This document shows positions 23,633-32,164 of a stretch of 64,000 nt of DNA, one piece after another. Position 1 is the stretch's first letter. Each line of letters starts with the position of its first letter. The notes below the pieces were generated by a model, which was not told the origin of the DNA, made no database searches, and saw only the letters and a list, made by a program, of their open reading frames with translations. The stretch comes from Syntrophothermus lipocalidus DSM 12680 (GTDB lineage: Bacteria; Bacillota; Syntrophomonadia; Syntrophomonadales; Syntrophothermaceae): the NCBI RefSeq assembly GCF_000092405.1, contig NC_014220.1, forward strand, positions 1,426,001 through 1,490,000, given 5' to 3'. Both the position numbers and the translations under genes were made by a program.

Positions 23633-25026
23633 GTTCTCTCCCCCGTTACCCCAAACCTAGACAGGCTGTTCGCGGCCGACATTCGCATCAGGTTTACCCG
23701 GGCCTCAATCCCCAGTCTCGCCAGCAGTTTATTCAGCCTTTCTACTCTGCCTCGGAGTTTCATGTCTTGATGCCCGTGCTCACACTTGTCCTTAATGCAA
23801 GTCACTATCCAAAGGTCCCTTTTCCCGCCGTTGGCCGCCAGAACTCGCAGCATCTCGTTCTCGCCGATAGCGCCGGCACAAGGGAACAGCTGGTATTCGT
23901 ACTTTGTCCCCGCTTGTTTCAAAACTAGCCCCGCCGCGTTTTCACAAGCCAGTATCGCCGGCTTCGCTTTTGGCAGGGATTCCGTACCAATCTCAGTTAT
24001 CGCCTGGGCCGGGCATAAGGCGTAACAGAGCCCGCAACCCCGACAAGACAAATCATCTATGAAACAAGCTTCTCCATAAAGATTTGCGTACCGGTCATCC
24101 CGCCGAAACTCTATGGCCATATGCGGGCAGTTCCGGTAGCAGGTGAGGCAATATGCACACCGCTCTGCATTTATCTCGAACCGTTTCTCCCCCCGCATAC
24201 GCCCCCGGGCCAGTACTGCTACTTTCGCAGCCAGGGCTTGGATAACGGTCTCTTCCTCCGCCTCAGTCATGAACCCCTCCGGGTCTGGAAAGATATATAT
24301 TCCTTCCCGGTTGGTTCCTCCTGGGTAATCGCCCCAGTCAAAATCCATCAAACCCAACCGACTGAAGTATACCGACATGTCATCGCCCAGTACCCAAACC
24401 GGAGCTACCAAAAAGTCGGCCTCCAGACACACTTCACGCCCTAAATCCCGGTCAAAAACCGTAGCTTCAATCCTTCTCCCCAGCCCTGGTATCGGAATTG
24501 TTGACGGAACCCGATCTGTGCGTACGAAAACGACTCCCCTGCGACGAGCTTCCGTATACAGGTCTTCTCCTCCGTCGAAACTTGTCTGAATATCATCGGT
24601 TACCACCCATACCCGGCTTCTCTCGGCCAGTTTCAGCACTTCAGGCAACGCTTCCGAATATGTTCTCCTGGATACCCCCATAAGGGCAACCAAGACCGAG
24701 TAGCCCGCTGCTTCATGACAGCTTGGAAAATTCAACACCGGTCGGGATGGATCCGGAACTAATATCACCGCTCCTACCTCTACCCCTTCAACCTCCGTCC
24801 CTTTCAAGCCCACAGTAAAGCGGCCTATTTTCCCCTTGAGATAGGCCAAATCCTTGTCCCATATTGTCTGAATCCCGACAGTTCTCCCTGAAAAGGGCAC
24901 AGGCTTTCGATAAGCCCAAACCACGGGCTGCTGATTGGCTATGGCCCGGGCGAGCTTTTCCGCCCGCTGGCTGCCACCCCAAACCAACACTCTTGGGTTC
25001 ACTTTGTGTTCTTCATAGTAACCCAA
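23629..25026 (-). CDS. HdrA-like/ferredoxin/MvhD fusion protein
   Basis: A 465-aa protein with three parts. Residues about 1-275 resemble an HdrA Rossmann core, but the usual GxGxxG is replaced by VLVWGGSQRAEKLARAIA, so FAD may not bind. Residues about 288-345 carry two [4Fe-4S] motifs, CAYCLTCYRNCPH and CRGCGLCYALCP. Residues about 355-455 match the MvhD electron carrier (ILACENAAGLVL, FPCAGAIGENEML, TCIKDKCEHGHQDMKL). Likely passes electrons toward MetV/MetF. TTG 25026 is eight bases after GAGG. Heads the metV-metF operon. HdrB and HdrC are not nearby. Confidence 0.82.
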   Translation of the reverse strand: MGYYEEHKVNPRVLVWGGSQRAEKLARAIANQQPVVWAYRKPVPFSGRTVGIQTIWDKDLAYLKGKIGRFTVGLKGTEVEGVEVGAVILVPDPSRPVLNFPSCHEAAGYSVLVALMGVSRRTYSEALPEVLKLAERSRVWVVTDDIQTSFDGGEDLYTEARRRGVVFVRTDRVPSTIPIPGLGRRIEATVFDRDLGREVCLEADFLVAPVWVLGDDMSVYFSRLGLMDFDWGDYPGGTNREGIYIFPDPEGFMTEAEEETVIQALAAKVAVLARGRMRGEKRFEINAERCAYCLTCYRNCPHMAIEFRRDDRYANLYGEACFIDDLSCRGCGLCYALCPAQAITEIGTESLPKAKPAILACENAAGLVLKQAGTKYEYQLFPCAGAIGENEMLRVLAANGGKRDLWIVTCIKDKCEHGHQDMKLRGRVERLNKLLARLGIEARVNLMRMSAANSLSRFGVTGERT

Positions 25027-25115
25027 TGGTATCGCCTCACCTGGATGTTAGCTTATATAATCATAAAACAAGCGTTCCTAGCGGGCAAGCAATATGAGAA
25101 TATTCACAAACTGGC

Positions 25116-25145
25116 TTTTCAACCCTTGTCATCAACCTTTATAAT
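25116..25145 (+). promoter_or_regulatory. Promoter for dacF
   Basis: TTTTCA (25116-25121), 18-base spacer, consensus TATAAT (25140-25145), in the gap between the divergent metV operon and dacF. Confidence 0.5.
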
Positions 25146-25202
25146 TAAACGAGCCGCGCACCGGCATGACACCAGTTATCAGAAAGGAGTCCGTAACGGG
25201 AA

Positions 25203-26486
25203 ATGTTGGGCCGGATTCGATTTCTCTTCAAGTATGAAACTGTTTTCAGGGTCGAACAACCATGCAAAGTGAGAACCATCCCTTTTGGCGTTTTATTGAT
25301 TTGCTTGGTTCTGAGTTTGGGCTTCGATCCCAAACTCGCGTTGGCCAGCGAGAATCCTCAGGTTCAGGCTCCTTCTTGCGTGCTGATGGAAGCTACTACC
25401 GGTAAGATCGTATGGGCCAAGAATCCTGATCAGCGCATGGCTCCAGCAAGTCTGACCAAGGTATTGACTGCTTTAATCGCTCTCGAAAGAGGGGACTTGA
25501 ACGATAAGATAAAGGTGGGCCCTAACCCGCCCCGGGTAGAAGGCACCAGGGTATACCTGGTAGAAGGTGAAGAGGCAACCCTCGAGAACCTCCTATATGC
25601 AATGCTTTTGAATTCCGGCAACGATGCTGCATTGGCTATAGCAGAACACTTTGGCGGTTCACAGCAAGGCTTTGCCCGCCTCATGAACGAGAAAGCGGCT
25701 GCTCTCGGGGCCAGAAATTCTCATTTTGTAAGCCCTAACGGGTTGTCTGACCCCAATCACTACACTACCAGTCGGGACTTGGCCGTGATTGCCCGCGCTG
25801 CATTGCAAAACCCGGACTTCCGAAAAATAGTGGCCACCAAGACCCGTCCCTGGAACGGTCAAGACTGGCAAACTACCTTGATTAATCAAAACAAGTTGTT
25901 GTGGAAATACCCGGGAGCAGACGGGGTGAAAACCGGGTACACGACTGAAGCCCGCAACACTCTCATCGCTTCAGCTACCCGCAATGGCCAGTCTTTTATA
26001 GCGGTTGTCCTAGACGAACCGCGCGGATCCGTAGCCGAACAAGATGCCATAGCTCTGCTGGATTACGGGTTCAGCCATTTTCAATGCCTCCGACTCGCCA
26101 AAAAGAACCAGTTGGTTTCGGTGCTACAAGTCGAGAAAAATAAGAAGATTGACCTCGTGGCTGCCAGAGACTTGACCATAGTCGTGAGTACAGGAACCAA
26201 GTCGAACCCGGTGGGAGAGCTGCACCTGAATTCAGTTCACGGTCCTTTCCCCTCAGGAACTCAGGTTGGAGAAATGATATTCAAAGAAAAGGGCAAGGTG
26301 GTTGGCAAGGTGCCGGTAGTCAACCGTCAGGCCTGGCCCGCTCCTCCCCCGGGGCTGGCCGGCTGGTGGTTGCGCCTGAGCCTGGCCTTTGCCGTCCTGT
26401 GGGTTCTTGTAACCGTGGCTAAAAACCGTCAAAGGGCAAGAGGTAGATCTGTCAGTAGCAGGTCAAGGACCGCGCGTATCAGATGA
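25203..26486 (+). CDS. dacF: D-alanyl-D-alanine carboxypeptidase (DacF/PBP5 family)
   Basis: Trims the terminal D-Ala from peptidoglycan pentapeptides outside the membrane. A signal peptide (about 1-50, hydrophobic FGVLLICLVLSLG ending ALAS) is followed by the serine hydrolase motifs SLTK (in APASLTKVLTA), SGN (LNSGNDAAL) and KTG (GVKTGYTTEA). A PBP5 C-terminal domain and a C-terminal helix (SLAFAVLWVLVTVA) for membrane attachment come last. Length 427 aa. AAAGGAG lies about eleven bases before ATG 25203. Members act in vegetative or spore cortex metabolism. Confidence 0.93.
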   Translation: MLGRIRFLFKYETVFRVEQPCKVRTIPFGVLLICLVLSLGFDPKLALASENPQVQAPSCVLMEATTGKIVWAKNPDQRMAPASLTKVLTALIALERGDLNDKIKVGPNPPRVEGTRVYLVEGEEATLENLLYAMLLNSGNDAALAIAEHFGGSQQGFARLMNEKAAALGARNSHFVSPNGLSDPNHYTTSRDLAVIARAALQNPDFRKIVATKTRPWNGQDWQTTLINQNKLLWKYPGADGVKTGYTTEARNTLIASATRNGQSFIAVVLDEPRGSVAEQDAIALLDYGFSHFQCLRLAKKNQLVSVLQVEKNKKIDLVAARDLTIVVSTGTKSNPVGELHLNSVHGPFPSGTQVGEMIFKEKGKVVGKVPVVNRQAWPAPPPGLAGWWLRLSLAFAVLWVLVTVAKNRQRARGRSVSSRSRTARIR

Positions 26487-26585
26487 CGCCCGTTATCGAC
26501 TGCCCTCTGCCACGGTTGAAACAGTTCACGTTATCAAATACGCTAGTTTTACTTCCACTCTCCTGTATAAGTGCTGCTTCTCTCC

Positions 26586-27131
26586 TTATCCTTCTCGGCC
26601 TGACATTAAATGATGTAGCACCTCGCGGTGAACCTCGAAATCCGGTTTGCTGAAAAGGACCATGCGAACCTTAAGCCCGGCGGAACAGGTCCGAAGAAAC
26701 TCGGCAATGCAGTTCAAGGCTACCTCTGCAGCTTCCCGTATCGGGTACCCGAAAATTCCGGTACTGATGGCAGGAAAGGATATGCTGGCAAGACCCATTT
26801 CCACGGCTTTTTTCAAACTCTCCCGGTAGCAGGAAGCCAAGAGCTCGGCATCTTCAGGTGCTCCCCGGTAAACCGGACCTACGGCATGAAAAACATACTT
26901 GGCTTTCAGATTGAAGCCCTCAGTCACCCTCACTTCCCCGGTGGGACAGCCGCCGATCTGAGCACAAGCCATGGCCAGCTTTGGACCTGCGGCCCGGTGA
27001 ATCGCACCGCAGACTCCTCCCCCCGGTGCGAGCCGGGAATTAGCAGCATTTACAATCGCATCCGTATCTTGTTCGGTGATATCCCCTTGTACGATTTCCA
27101 GCACGTTATTTCCAATCTGCCAAGAAACCAC
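26586..27131 (-). CDS. Macro domain protein (ADP-ribose/O-acetyl-ADP-ribose hydrolase type)
   Basis: A 181-aa single macro domain. Signature residues are VQGDITEQDTDAIVNAANS, GGGVCGAIHRAAG, and SFPAISTGIFGYP. Such proteins remove ADP-ribose from proteins or hydrolyse O-acetyl-ADP-ribose. Start is uncertain: GTG 27131 gives the full domain but its Shine-Dalgarno is very close. The next gene on the strand is a Nudix hydrolase 32 bases upstream, so both may act in ADP-ribose or nucleotide clearance. Confidence 0.9.
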   Translation of the reverse strand: MVSWQIGNNVLEIVQGDITEQDTDAIVNAANSRLAPGGGVCGAIHRAAGPKLAMACAQIGGCPTGEVRVTEGFNLKAKYVFHAVGPVYRGAPEDAELLASCYRESLKKAVEMGLASISFPAISTGIFGYPIREAAEVALNCIAEFLRTCSAGLKVRMVLFSKPDFEVHREVLHHLMSGREG

Positions 27132-27163
27132 CCTTTACCACCCTTCCCTCAGTAGAATTTACG

Positions 27164-27607
27164 TCACTTCAGCATACGGCCTGGTATCCCACCCCTGTCT
27201 ATAAACCCCGCTTTTTCAAGTATGACGCGGGTGTCGGGATGCAACTCCTGATAGTAGTAACTCAGCTCTTGAACCGGAACCCATATCGCTTCCTTGACAT
27301 CATCCCCAGGAACCAAGTCACGGGAAGAAGTATAAGCCCAAAAATCGATGTAAACGACATGTAGACGGACGCCGTCTTTATCCTTAACCACGCGCTCGAA
27401 GGTTATGAGGTGGTCCCCTATTTCAGCCTCCAGTCCAGTCTCTTCTCTCACCTCCCTCCGGGCACACTCGACCAAGGTTTCGCCCGGCTCAAGCATCCCT
27501 CCCGGAAGAATCCACCTCCCGTACCAGTAACTCCTGTAGCCGTGCTTAACCAGAACCACTCGCCTGTTTTCATCTAACACCAAGGCTCCTACCCCTATCT
27601 TAATCAA
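27164..27607 (-). CDS. Nudix hydrolase
   Basis: A 147-aa hydrolase of nucleoside diphosphate-linked compounds. The Nudix box is complete: GGMLEPGETLVECARREV followed by REETGLEA, with catalytic Glu residues. The opening IKIGVGALVLDENRRVVLVK is typical. The substrate cannot be told from sequence. TTG 27607 is the only plausible start; GAGGGGG lies about a dozen bases upstream. Same strand as, and just ahead of, the macro-domain gene. Confidence 0.9.
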   Translation of the reverse strand: MIKIGVGALVLDENRRVVLVKHGYRSYWYGRWILPGGMLEPGETLVECARREVREETGLEAEIGDHLITFERVVKDKDGVRLHVVYIDFWAYTSSRDLVPGDDVKEAIWVPVQELSYYYQELHPDTRVILEKAGFIDRGGIPGRMLK

Positions 27608-27701
27608 AGCAACCGCATCCCCCTCGTAAAGTCCCTCAATTTTTATGATACACCCTCAAACTATCCCGGAGCTACCGTCGAAAATCCACACGTGTCTCCA
27701 T

Positions 27702-27728
27702 AAAAAAGGGCTCGCATTAAGCTTGCCC
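27702..27728 (-). terminator. Probable terminator after the UbiB-type gene
   Basis: On the minus strand GGGC and GCCC arms with an inner GC/GC pair flank a short loop, followed by TTTTTT. The stem is imperfect, with an internal loop. Confidence 0.4.
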
Positions 27729-27830
27729 ACAACAAAAGCACCAGGTTCGATAACGCTCTCCCCTGTCCCGCCTGTTACTGATTAAGGCCCTTTCCGAGGG
27801 AAAATGTAATGCTTAACAACAAGCCCTGAC

Positions 27831-29474
27831 TCAGTACCTGCCACTTTTCAATATCGAGTACGCCAAAAACAAACCTAACACAACAGCAGTCGCAAAACCG
27901 ATCTCCACCAATGGCACTCCGGGGATAAAGCCTTCTCGGTTGCCCGCAACTATCAGCGAGCTCCCGACTATGATCGAGGCGATAATAATTGAAAGGGAAA
28001 TACGGTTCGATATGATATCGAGCACCGTCTGTACCCTGTTCAGATTAGTGTGTTCCAACTTCAGCTTCAGTTCCCCTTCTTCCAACATGTTCATAATCGA
28101 CTCTATTTCTCGGGGCAAGTTGCGGGCAGCCATATAATGATCCAGTAAGACTTCTGAAGCCTCTTGCCTGATACGGTCCAAAGAAAACCTTTTTTTAAGA
28201 ATAGCCTTCCCGTAAGGCTCAGCGATTTCAACAACGCTGAGACCGGGATCCAGGCGGCTCAACAACCCTTCGATGGTCATCATCATCTTAACCATCAAAG
28301 AAAGCTCGGGCGGAACCCTTACCTGGTATTTGAAAGACAGTTGCACCAACTCCCCCAGGGCTTCTCCCACGTGAATCTGGGAAAAGGGCATTCCGTAATA
28401 CTTCTGTTGCAGGCGAGACACGTCCCGTCGTAATTCCTCCCGGTTAACGTGACGGGTAGCAATACCTACCTGAAGCAAAGCCCGTGTAACCCCGTTTACA
28501 TCGTAACGGACCATGGCCATGACCAGGTCCATGCACCTTTCGATCAACACCTCGTCCACAGTCCCTACCTGACCGAAGTCATAGAATATGACCTTCTCTC
28601 CTGGAGCAATGGCAATGTTTCCAGGATGCGGGTCAGCGTGAAAGAACCCGTGCTCGTATATCTGCTGGAAAAGAGCCTCCACAATGTGGTTTGCAACTCG
28701 CTTCAGATCAAAACCAGCCCGTATCAGCTGCTCAAACTCCGATACTTTAACCCCGCCGATGTACTCCAATACCAACACCCGGCGGCTAGTGTACTCCCAA
28801 TACACCTTGGGAATAAGCACGTTTGCATTCTGACGGAAGTTCTCCCTGAACTTATCAGCGTTGCGACCTTCCTGGGCAAAGTCTATTTCCTTGCGCAGGG
28901 CATTGGCAAACTCGTCCAGTATGTCGGTAAGCTGATACAGTCGCCCCCACTTGGTGTGCTTCTCCAACATCCCGACCAGTTCATAGAGGATTTCCAGGTC
29001 GTTCTCAATGATTTTGCCGATCCCCGGGCGTTGTACTTTGACCACCACTTTTTCTCCGGTTTTTAGAATCGCTTCGTGGACTTGTCCTATCGAGGCAGAA
29101 GCCAGTGGCTCCTCGGAAAAAGAGGCAAAAACATCCTCCGTCCTCAACCCCTCTTCGTCCAAGACCTGTTGCACCTGCTTAAACGGAAAAGGAGGCACGC
29201 TGTCCTGCAGTTTTTCCAGCTCCCTTATGTATTCTGCCGGTATCAGATCAGGCCTGGTACTGAGGAGTTGCCCAAGCTTCACATAAGTAGGACCTAGTTG
29301 TTCTAGAACCGAACGTAATCTTTCTGGGCCTGTGAGGTACGTGTCTTTCCGCGTTTCTTTAGACTTTCTATTCCTGACAGGCAGGCGGTCAAACACAAAC
29401 CCGAAACCGTGGCGACCCAGTATGTTCAACACTTGTCGGTAACGCTGCATGTGATTCAAATGCTTGATTCTCAA
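27831..29474 (-). CDS. ABC1/UbiB/AarF family protein kinase-like
   Basis: A 547-aa atypical kinase-like protein tied to quinone and lipid metabolism. Motifs are YVKLGQLLSTRPDLIP (KxGQ, about 64-79), PLASASIGQVHEA, VVVKVQRPGI with the Lys of the fold, and FFHADPHPGNIAI. Two C-terminal membrane helices (SLSIIIASIIVGSSLIVAG; IGFATAVVLGLFLAYSIL) anchor it. TTG 29474 has GGGAGG seven bases before. A phasin-like gene lies upstream, separated by a terminator. A role with menaquinone is plausible in view of the quinone-linked enzymes nearby. Confidence 0.9.
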   Translation of the reverse strand: MRIKHLNHMQRYRQVLNILGRHGFGFVFDRLPVRNRKSKETRKDTYLTGPERLRSVLEQLGPTYVKLGQLLSTRPDLIPAEYIRELEKLQDSVPPFPFKQVQQVLDEEGLRTEDVFASFSEEPLASASIGQVHEAILKTGEKVVVKVQRPGIGKIIENDLEILYELVGMLEKHTKWGRLYQLTDILDEFANALRKEIDFAQEGRNADKFRENFRQNANVLIPKVYWEYTSRRVLVLEYIGGVKVSEFEQLIRAGFDLKRVANHIVEALFQQIYEHGFFHADPHPGNIAIAPGEKVIFYDFGQVGTVDEVLIERCMDLVMAMVRYDVNGVTRALLQVGIATRHVNREELRRDVSRLQQKYYGMPFSQIHVGEALGELVQLSFKYQVRVPPELSLMVKMMMTIEGLLSRLDPGLSVVEIAEPYGKAILKKRFSLDRIRQEASEVLLDHYMAARNLPREIESIMNMLEEGELKLKLEHTNLNRVQTVLDIISNRISLSIIIASIIVGSSLIVAGNREGFIPGVPLVEIGFATAVVLGLFLAYSILKSGRY

Positions 29475-29510
29475 CTACTTACCTCCCTACCGCATCGACC
29501 GATAAAAGAA

Positions 29511-29541
29511 TAGAAAAGAGACGGACAGATAGCTGTCCGTC
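29511..29541 (-). terminator. Terminator between the phasin-like and UbiB-type genes
   Basis: Perfect 9-bp stem GACGGACAG/CTGTCCGTC with a 4-base loop; minus-strand tail TCTTTTC. It starts right after the stop of the phasin-like gene. Confidence 0.75.
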
Positions 29542-29542
29542 C

Positions 29543-29839
29543 TCACTGGCTCTCAACTTTTCTCTCGAGAGTATCTAATCGCTCCCTAATCTCGTCGATC
29601 TCAGACTTGGTCACCAATCCCAGCTCACCCCTGAGCTTCTCAACCTCCTGGCGAATGAACCCCTTGACCTCCTGGCGGTATTCTTCTCCTTTCTGCAAAA
29701 GCTCGTCCACAAACTTCTTAGCTTCCTCTTCACTGACCTCGCCCTTGGCTACCAGTTCGTTGATAATCCTTTCACTTGTCTCCTTAGCAACGCACAGCAT
29801 TCCCAGCCCTAAAAACATAGCCTTACGCAACCAATTCAC
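29543..29839 (-). CDS. Phasin-like coiled-coil protein
   Basis: A 98-aa protein with a short hydrophobic N-terminus (LRKAMFLGLGMLCVA) and a long charged helix (EEEAKKFVDELLQKGEEYRQ...EIRERLDTLERKVES). It resembles the small phasin/PHA-granule regulator proteins often encoded beside UbiB-type kinases. GTG 29839 is preferred: AGAGGGG lies seven bases upstream, and it avoids overlap with degV. No PHA synthase is in the window, so the name describes similarity rather than function. Confidence 0.75.
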   Translation of the reverse strand: MNWLRKAMFLGLGMLCVAKETSERIINELVAKGEVSEEEAKKFVDELLQKGEEYRQEVKGFIRQEVEKLRGELGLVTKSEIDEIRERLDTLERKVESQ

Positions 29840-29861
29840 AGTGCCACCCCTCTCTAAAATA

Positions 29862-30701
29862 CTAGTAATAACATATTCCCATCGCACCCGGCCCTACGTG
29901 TGACCCTATAACCGGCCCTACTTCGTATACCGGTACGGGTGCCCCCCACAAAGCCTCTATTCGCGCTTGCAGGTGGGCCGCGTCCTCTGGACAGTCGACA
30001 TGGCAAACACCCACTTTTTCAATCAACCCTTTTTCGAGTCTCCGCCGGAAATCCTCTACTATCCTTTCCAAAGCCCGGATCTTGGTCCTAACCTTGTCGT
30101 AAACTTGAATGGCCCCTTGAGTAGCAAGAGAAATGAACAGTATTGGCTTTATCTGCAGTATATTGCCGACCAGCTTCCCAACCCTGCTCAGTCTACCGCC
30201 TCGAAAAAGATATTCCAAATCATCGACTATAAAGTATATGCCGAAACGGCTCTGTATCCTCTTCAATTCATCCAGGATGTCCTCTATCGCAAAGCCTGTC
30301 TTCACCATCTCGCATGCCCTCAATACCTGAAACGCCATGGCCAGGACAGTGCATCGTGAGTCCACCACAAAAATCCTACGGTCAGGAAATATCCCCTTGA
30401 CCATTTCCGCCGTGTGAGCAGTGCCCGAAAGCTTACTCGTAATAAAAATACCCAGTATAGTATCCCCTGGATCAGTCTGGGAAAACGCCTCGTAAAAATC
30501 ACCGGTAGAAGGCTGAGACGTTGTAGGAAAGATTTTTTCCGATCGGAGACGCCGGTAATACTCGCGGTTGGAGTAAACTGTTCCCTCCTTAAAAACCTCC
30601 ATCCCCAGCGTAACGTTCAGCGGAACCACTTTAATTCGGTAACTATCTATTACTGCCTGAGGAAGATAAGCGGTGCTATCGGTAACCACGACAATAGCCA
30701 C
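29862..30701 (-). CDS. DegV family fatty-acid-binding protein
   Basis: A 279-aa two-domain EDD-fold protein. N-terminal VVTDSTAYLPQAVIDSYRIK, the binding-site TTSQPSTGDFYEAF, ITSKLSGTAHTAEM with the fatty-acid-contact Ser, and FIVDDLEYLFRGGRLSR. DegV/FakB proteins bind fatty acids and in FakAB systems present them for phosphorylation. No FakA kinase is nearby. GTG 30701 is preferred over 30755 because GAGGAGAGGGG lies seven bases upstream. Confidence 0.9.
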   Translation of the reverse strand: MAIVVVTDSTAYLPQAVIDSYRIKVVPLNVTLGMEVFKEGTVYSNREYYRRLRSEKIFPTTSQPSTGDFYEAFSQTDPGDTILGIFITSKLSGTAHTAEMVKGIFPDRRIFVVDSRCTVLAMAFQVLRACEMVKTGFAIEDILDELKRIQSRFGIYFIVDDLEYLFRGGRLSRVGKLVGNILQIKPILFISLATQGAIQVYDKVRTKIRALERIVEDFRRRLEKGLIEKVGVCHVDCPEDAAHLQARIEALWGAPVPVYEVGPVIGSHVGPGAMGICYY

Positions 30702-31032
30702 ATCTCTACCCCTCTCCTCTCCCGTAACCACGGCAGAACCGGGAGTCACTGACACTACTAAAAATTATTCGCCAATACCCATAGTCTGTCAATTACAATG
30801 TGTAATCGGTAGATCGTTATAATTCCCACCAAAGAACAAGCAACCCCTCCCATGATAACCTGGGATCAGCTTCTCAGTATACGGTTTGTATATTAGACAT
30901 TAGACCCCCGGGGTATAAATACCTTCTTCTCCGGTGCCTTCTCCGATTTTCCAGCAAGTTCTGTTCTGGTAGTGAAGGAATCGCCCTTTGCCGCGGCGAA
31001 GCACTATATAAACTCACGATAGGAGGCAAGCA
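30702..31032. other. Intergenic region between divergent degV and a secreted-protein gene
   Basis: About 330 bases holding both promoters by position. I see only a weak 5-bp inverted repeat TCCCA...TGGGA (30848-30865) and a TAGGAGGC ribosome site at its end. No gene, RNA or repeat recognised. Confidence 0.4.
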
Positions 31033-31569
31033 ATGAACACCCGGAAACGAGAAGGCTGGTTGGTTGTCGGTTTGCTGCTCATAGCAGTGATAGCGGGGCT
31101 ATGCATCACTTTGTCCAGCCCGACAGCCCACGTAGAATACGCCCAAGAAGCTCTACAGCTACACGAAAACGATTTTTCGATCAGAAACGGGACAGCGGTT
31201 ATTCGAGTCGGAACCGATACCCTGACCAGGGTAGAAAGGGACTTTGGAAAAGGTCGGTTCTTGGGAATGAGCACCGTGTATGAGCCGCCAAGCAGAGATT
31301 TCCGCCTCAGATTCCCTAAAAAGCAGGATACGGTGTGGATTTTCGATACTACCCGTCCCGGTTTTTATACTGCCCGGGGAATCCAAATAGGTGATGGAAT
31401 TGATAAAGTTATTCAGGCCTATGGGGAGCACTATTCAAAGGTTATGCTGGAAGGAAACGATGTCGACTACGACTTGGTTTACGGGTCATATGGCCAAGGA
31501 ACCATAACCTTTCATTGCCAGGACGGCGTGGTGACCAGAATAGTGGTTAGCCGGGATCCAGGACACTAA
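31033..31569 (+). CDS. Secreted or membrane-anchored protein of unknown function
   Basis: A 178-aa protein with a clear N-terminal signal anchor (WLVVGLLLIAVIAGLCITL, about 9-27). The exported part is beta-rich, including GTAVIRVGTDTLTRVERDFG and GIQIGDGIDKVIQAYGEHY, which looks like small exported proteins with repeated beta hairpins. I do not recognise a family. TAGGAGGC lies a few bases before ATG 31033. Confidence 0.7.
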   Translation: MNTRKREGWLVVGLLLIAVIAGLCITLSSPTAHVEYAQEALQLHENDFSIRNGTAVIRVGTDTLTRVERDFGKGRFLGMSTVYEPPSRDFRLRFPKKQDTVWIFDTTRPGFYTARGIQIGDGIDKVIQAYGEHYSKVMLEGNDVDYDLVYGSYGQGTITFHCQDGVVTRIVVSRDPGH

Positions 31570-31696
31570 ACCGCTACTAACCCGTAGTGATTTGGCGCAA
31601 CACCGAGGCAGTCCACGTTCCGAAAAACGCTTTGATTGAACTGTAGCAAGGTGCCGGCAACACATATTAGTAAAACACAAAGTTAGGTACACGGTC

Positions 31697-31726
31697 TTGC
31701 GCAGAATTATCCCTTTATGATATACT
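31697..31726 (+). promoter_or_regulatory. Promoter of tRNA-Lys
   Basis: TTGCGC (31697-31702), 18-base spacer, TATACT (31721-31726), 21 bases before the tRNA. Confidence 0.55.
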
Positions 31727-31747
31727 GTCTCTGCAGCTTAGTGGTGT

Positions 31748-31823
31748 GGGCCATTAGCTCAATTGGCAGAGCAGGTGACTCTTAATCACAAGGTTGGGGG
31801 TTCGACTCCCTCATGGCCCACCA
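31748..31823 (+). tRNA. tRNA-Lys (anticodon CTT)
   Basis: A 76-base cloverleaf: acceptor GGGCCAT pairs with ATGGCCC, discriminator A, CCA encoded at the 3' end. The anticodon stem GTGA/TCAC holds loop CTCTTAA with anticodon CTT, reading AAG. T-arm GGGGGTTCGACTCCC is canonical. A single isolated tRNA gene. Confidence 0.96.
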
Positions 31824-31884
31824 ATTCCAACAATAGGCTTTGTGTGTTTAACACGGAGTTAAGATATGTATAGTAACCTGTTAT

Positions 31885-31925
31885 CAAAAAAGTCGCCTTC
31901 ATGGGAAAATGGAGGCGATTTTTTA
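31885..31925 (+). terminator. Terminator downstream of tRNA-Lys
   Basis: AAAAAAGTCGCCT pairs with AGGCGATTTTTT around a loop of about 14 bases, 60 bases after the tRNA. From 31926 to 32148 I see no gene or further signal. Confidence 0.75.
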
Positions 31926-32164
31926 TGAGGACAATTAAGCCTCGTCACCGGCAACACCTCCCTTCAAGGAAATAGTCGAAGAATTCCTCTATTGACACCT
32001 TTTCACGCGATGCTTTCAACTTCCCCAAAACAAGTTGCCGGCAGATTGACTGGGAATAACAGCTACTTTCTCGAAAAGCCGATTTAAAAATAACCTCGGA
32101 TCTGCTGGACTCACAGGGTAAAAAATAATAGTTATAGTACTTACTTCTAAAGGGGCTGATTGAA

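Noticed and set aside
30750-30755. GTG at 30755 as the degV start
   Set aside because: The 18 extra residues are not conserved-looking and a better-spaced GTG with GAGGAGAGGGG lies at 30701.
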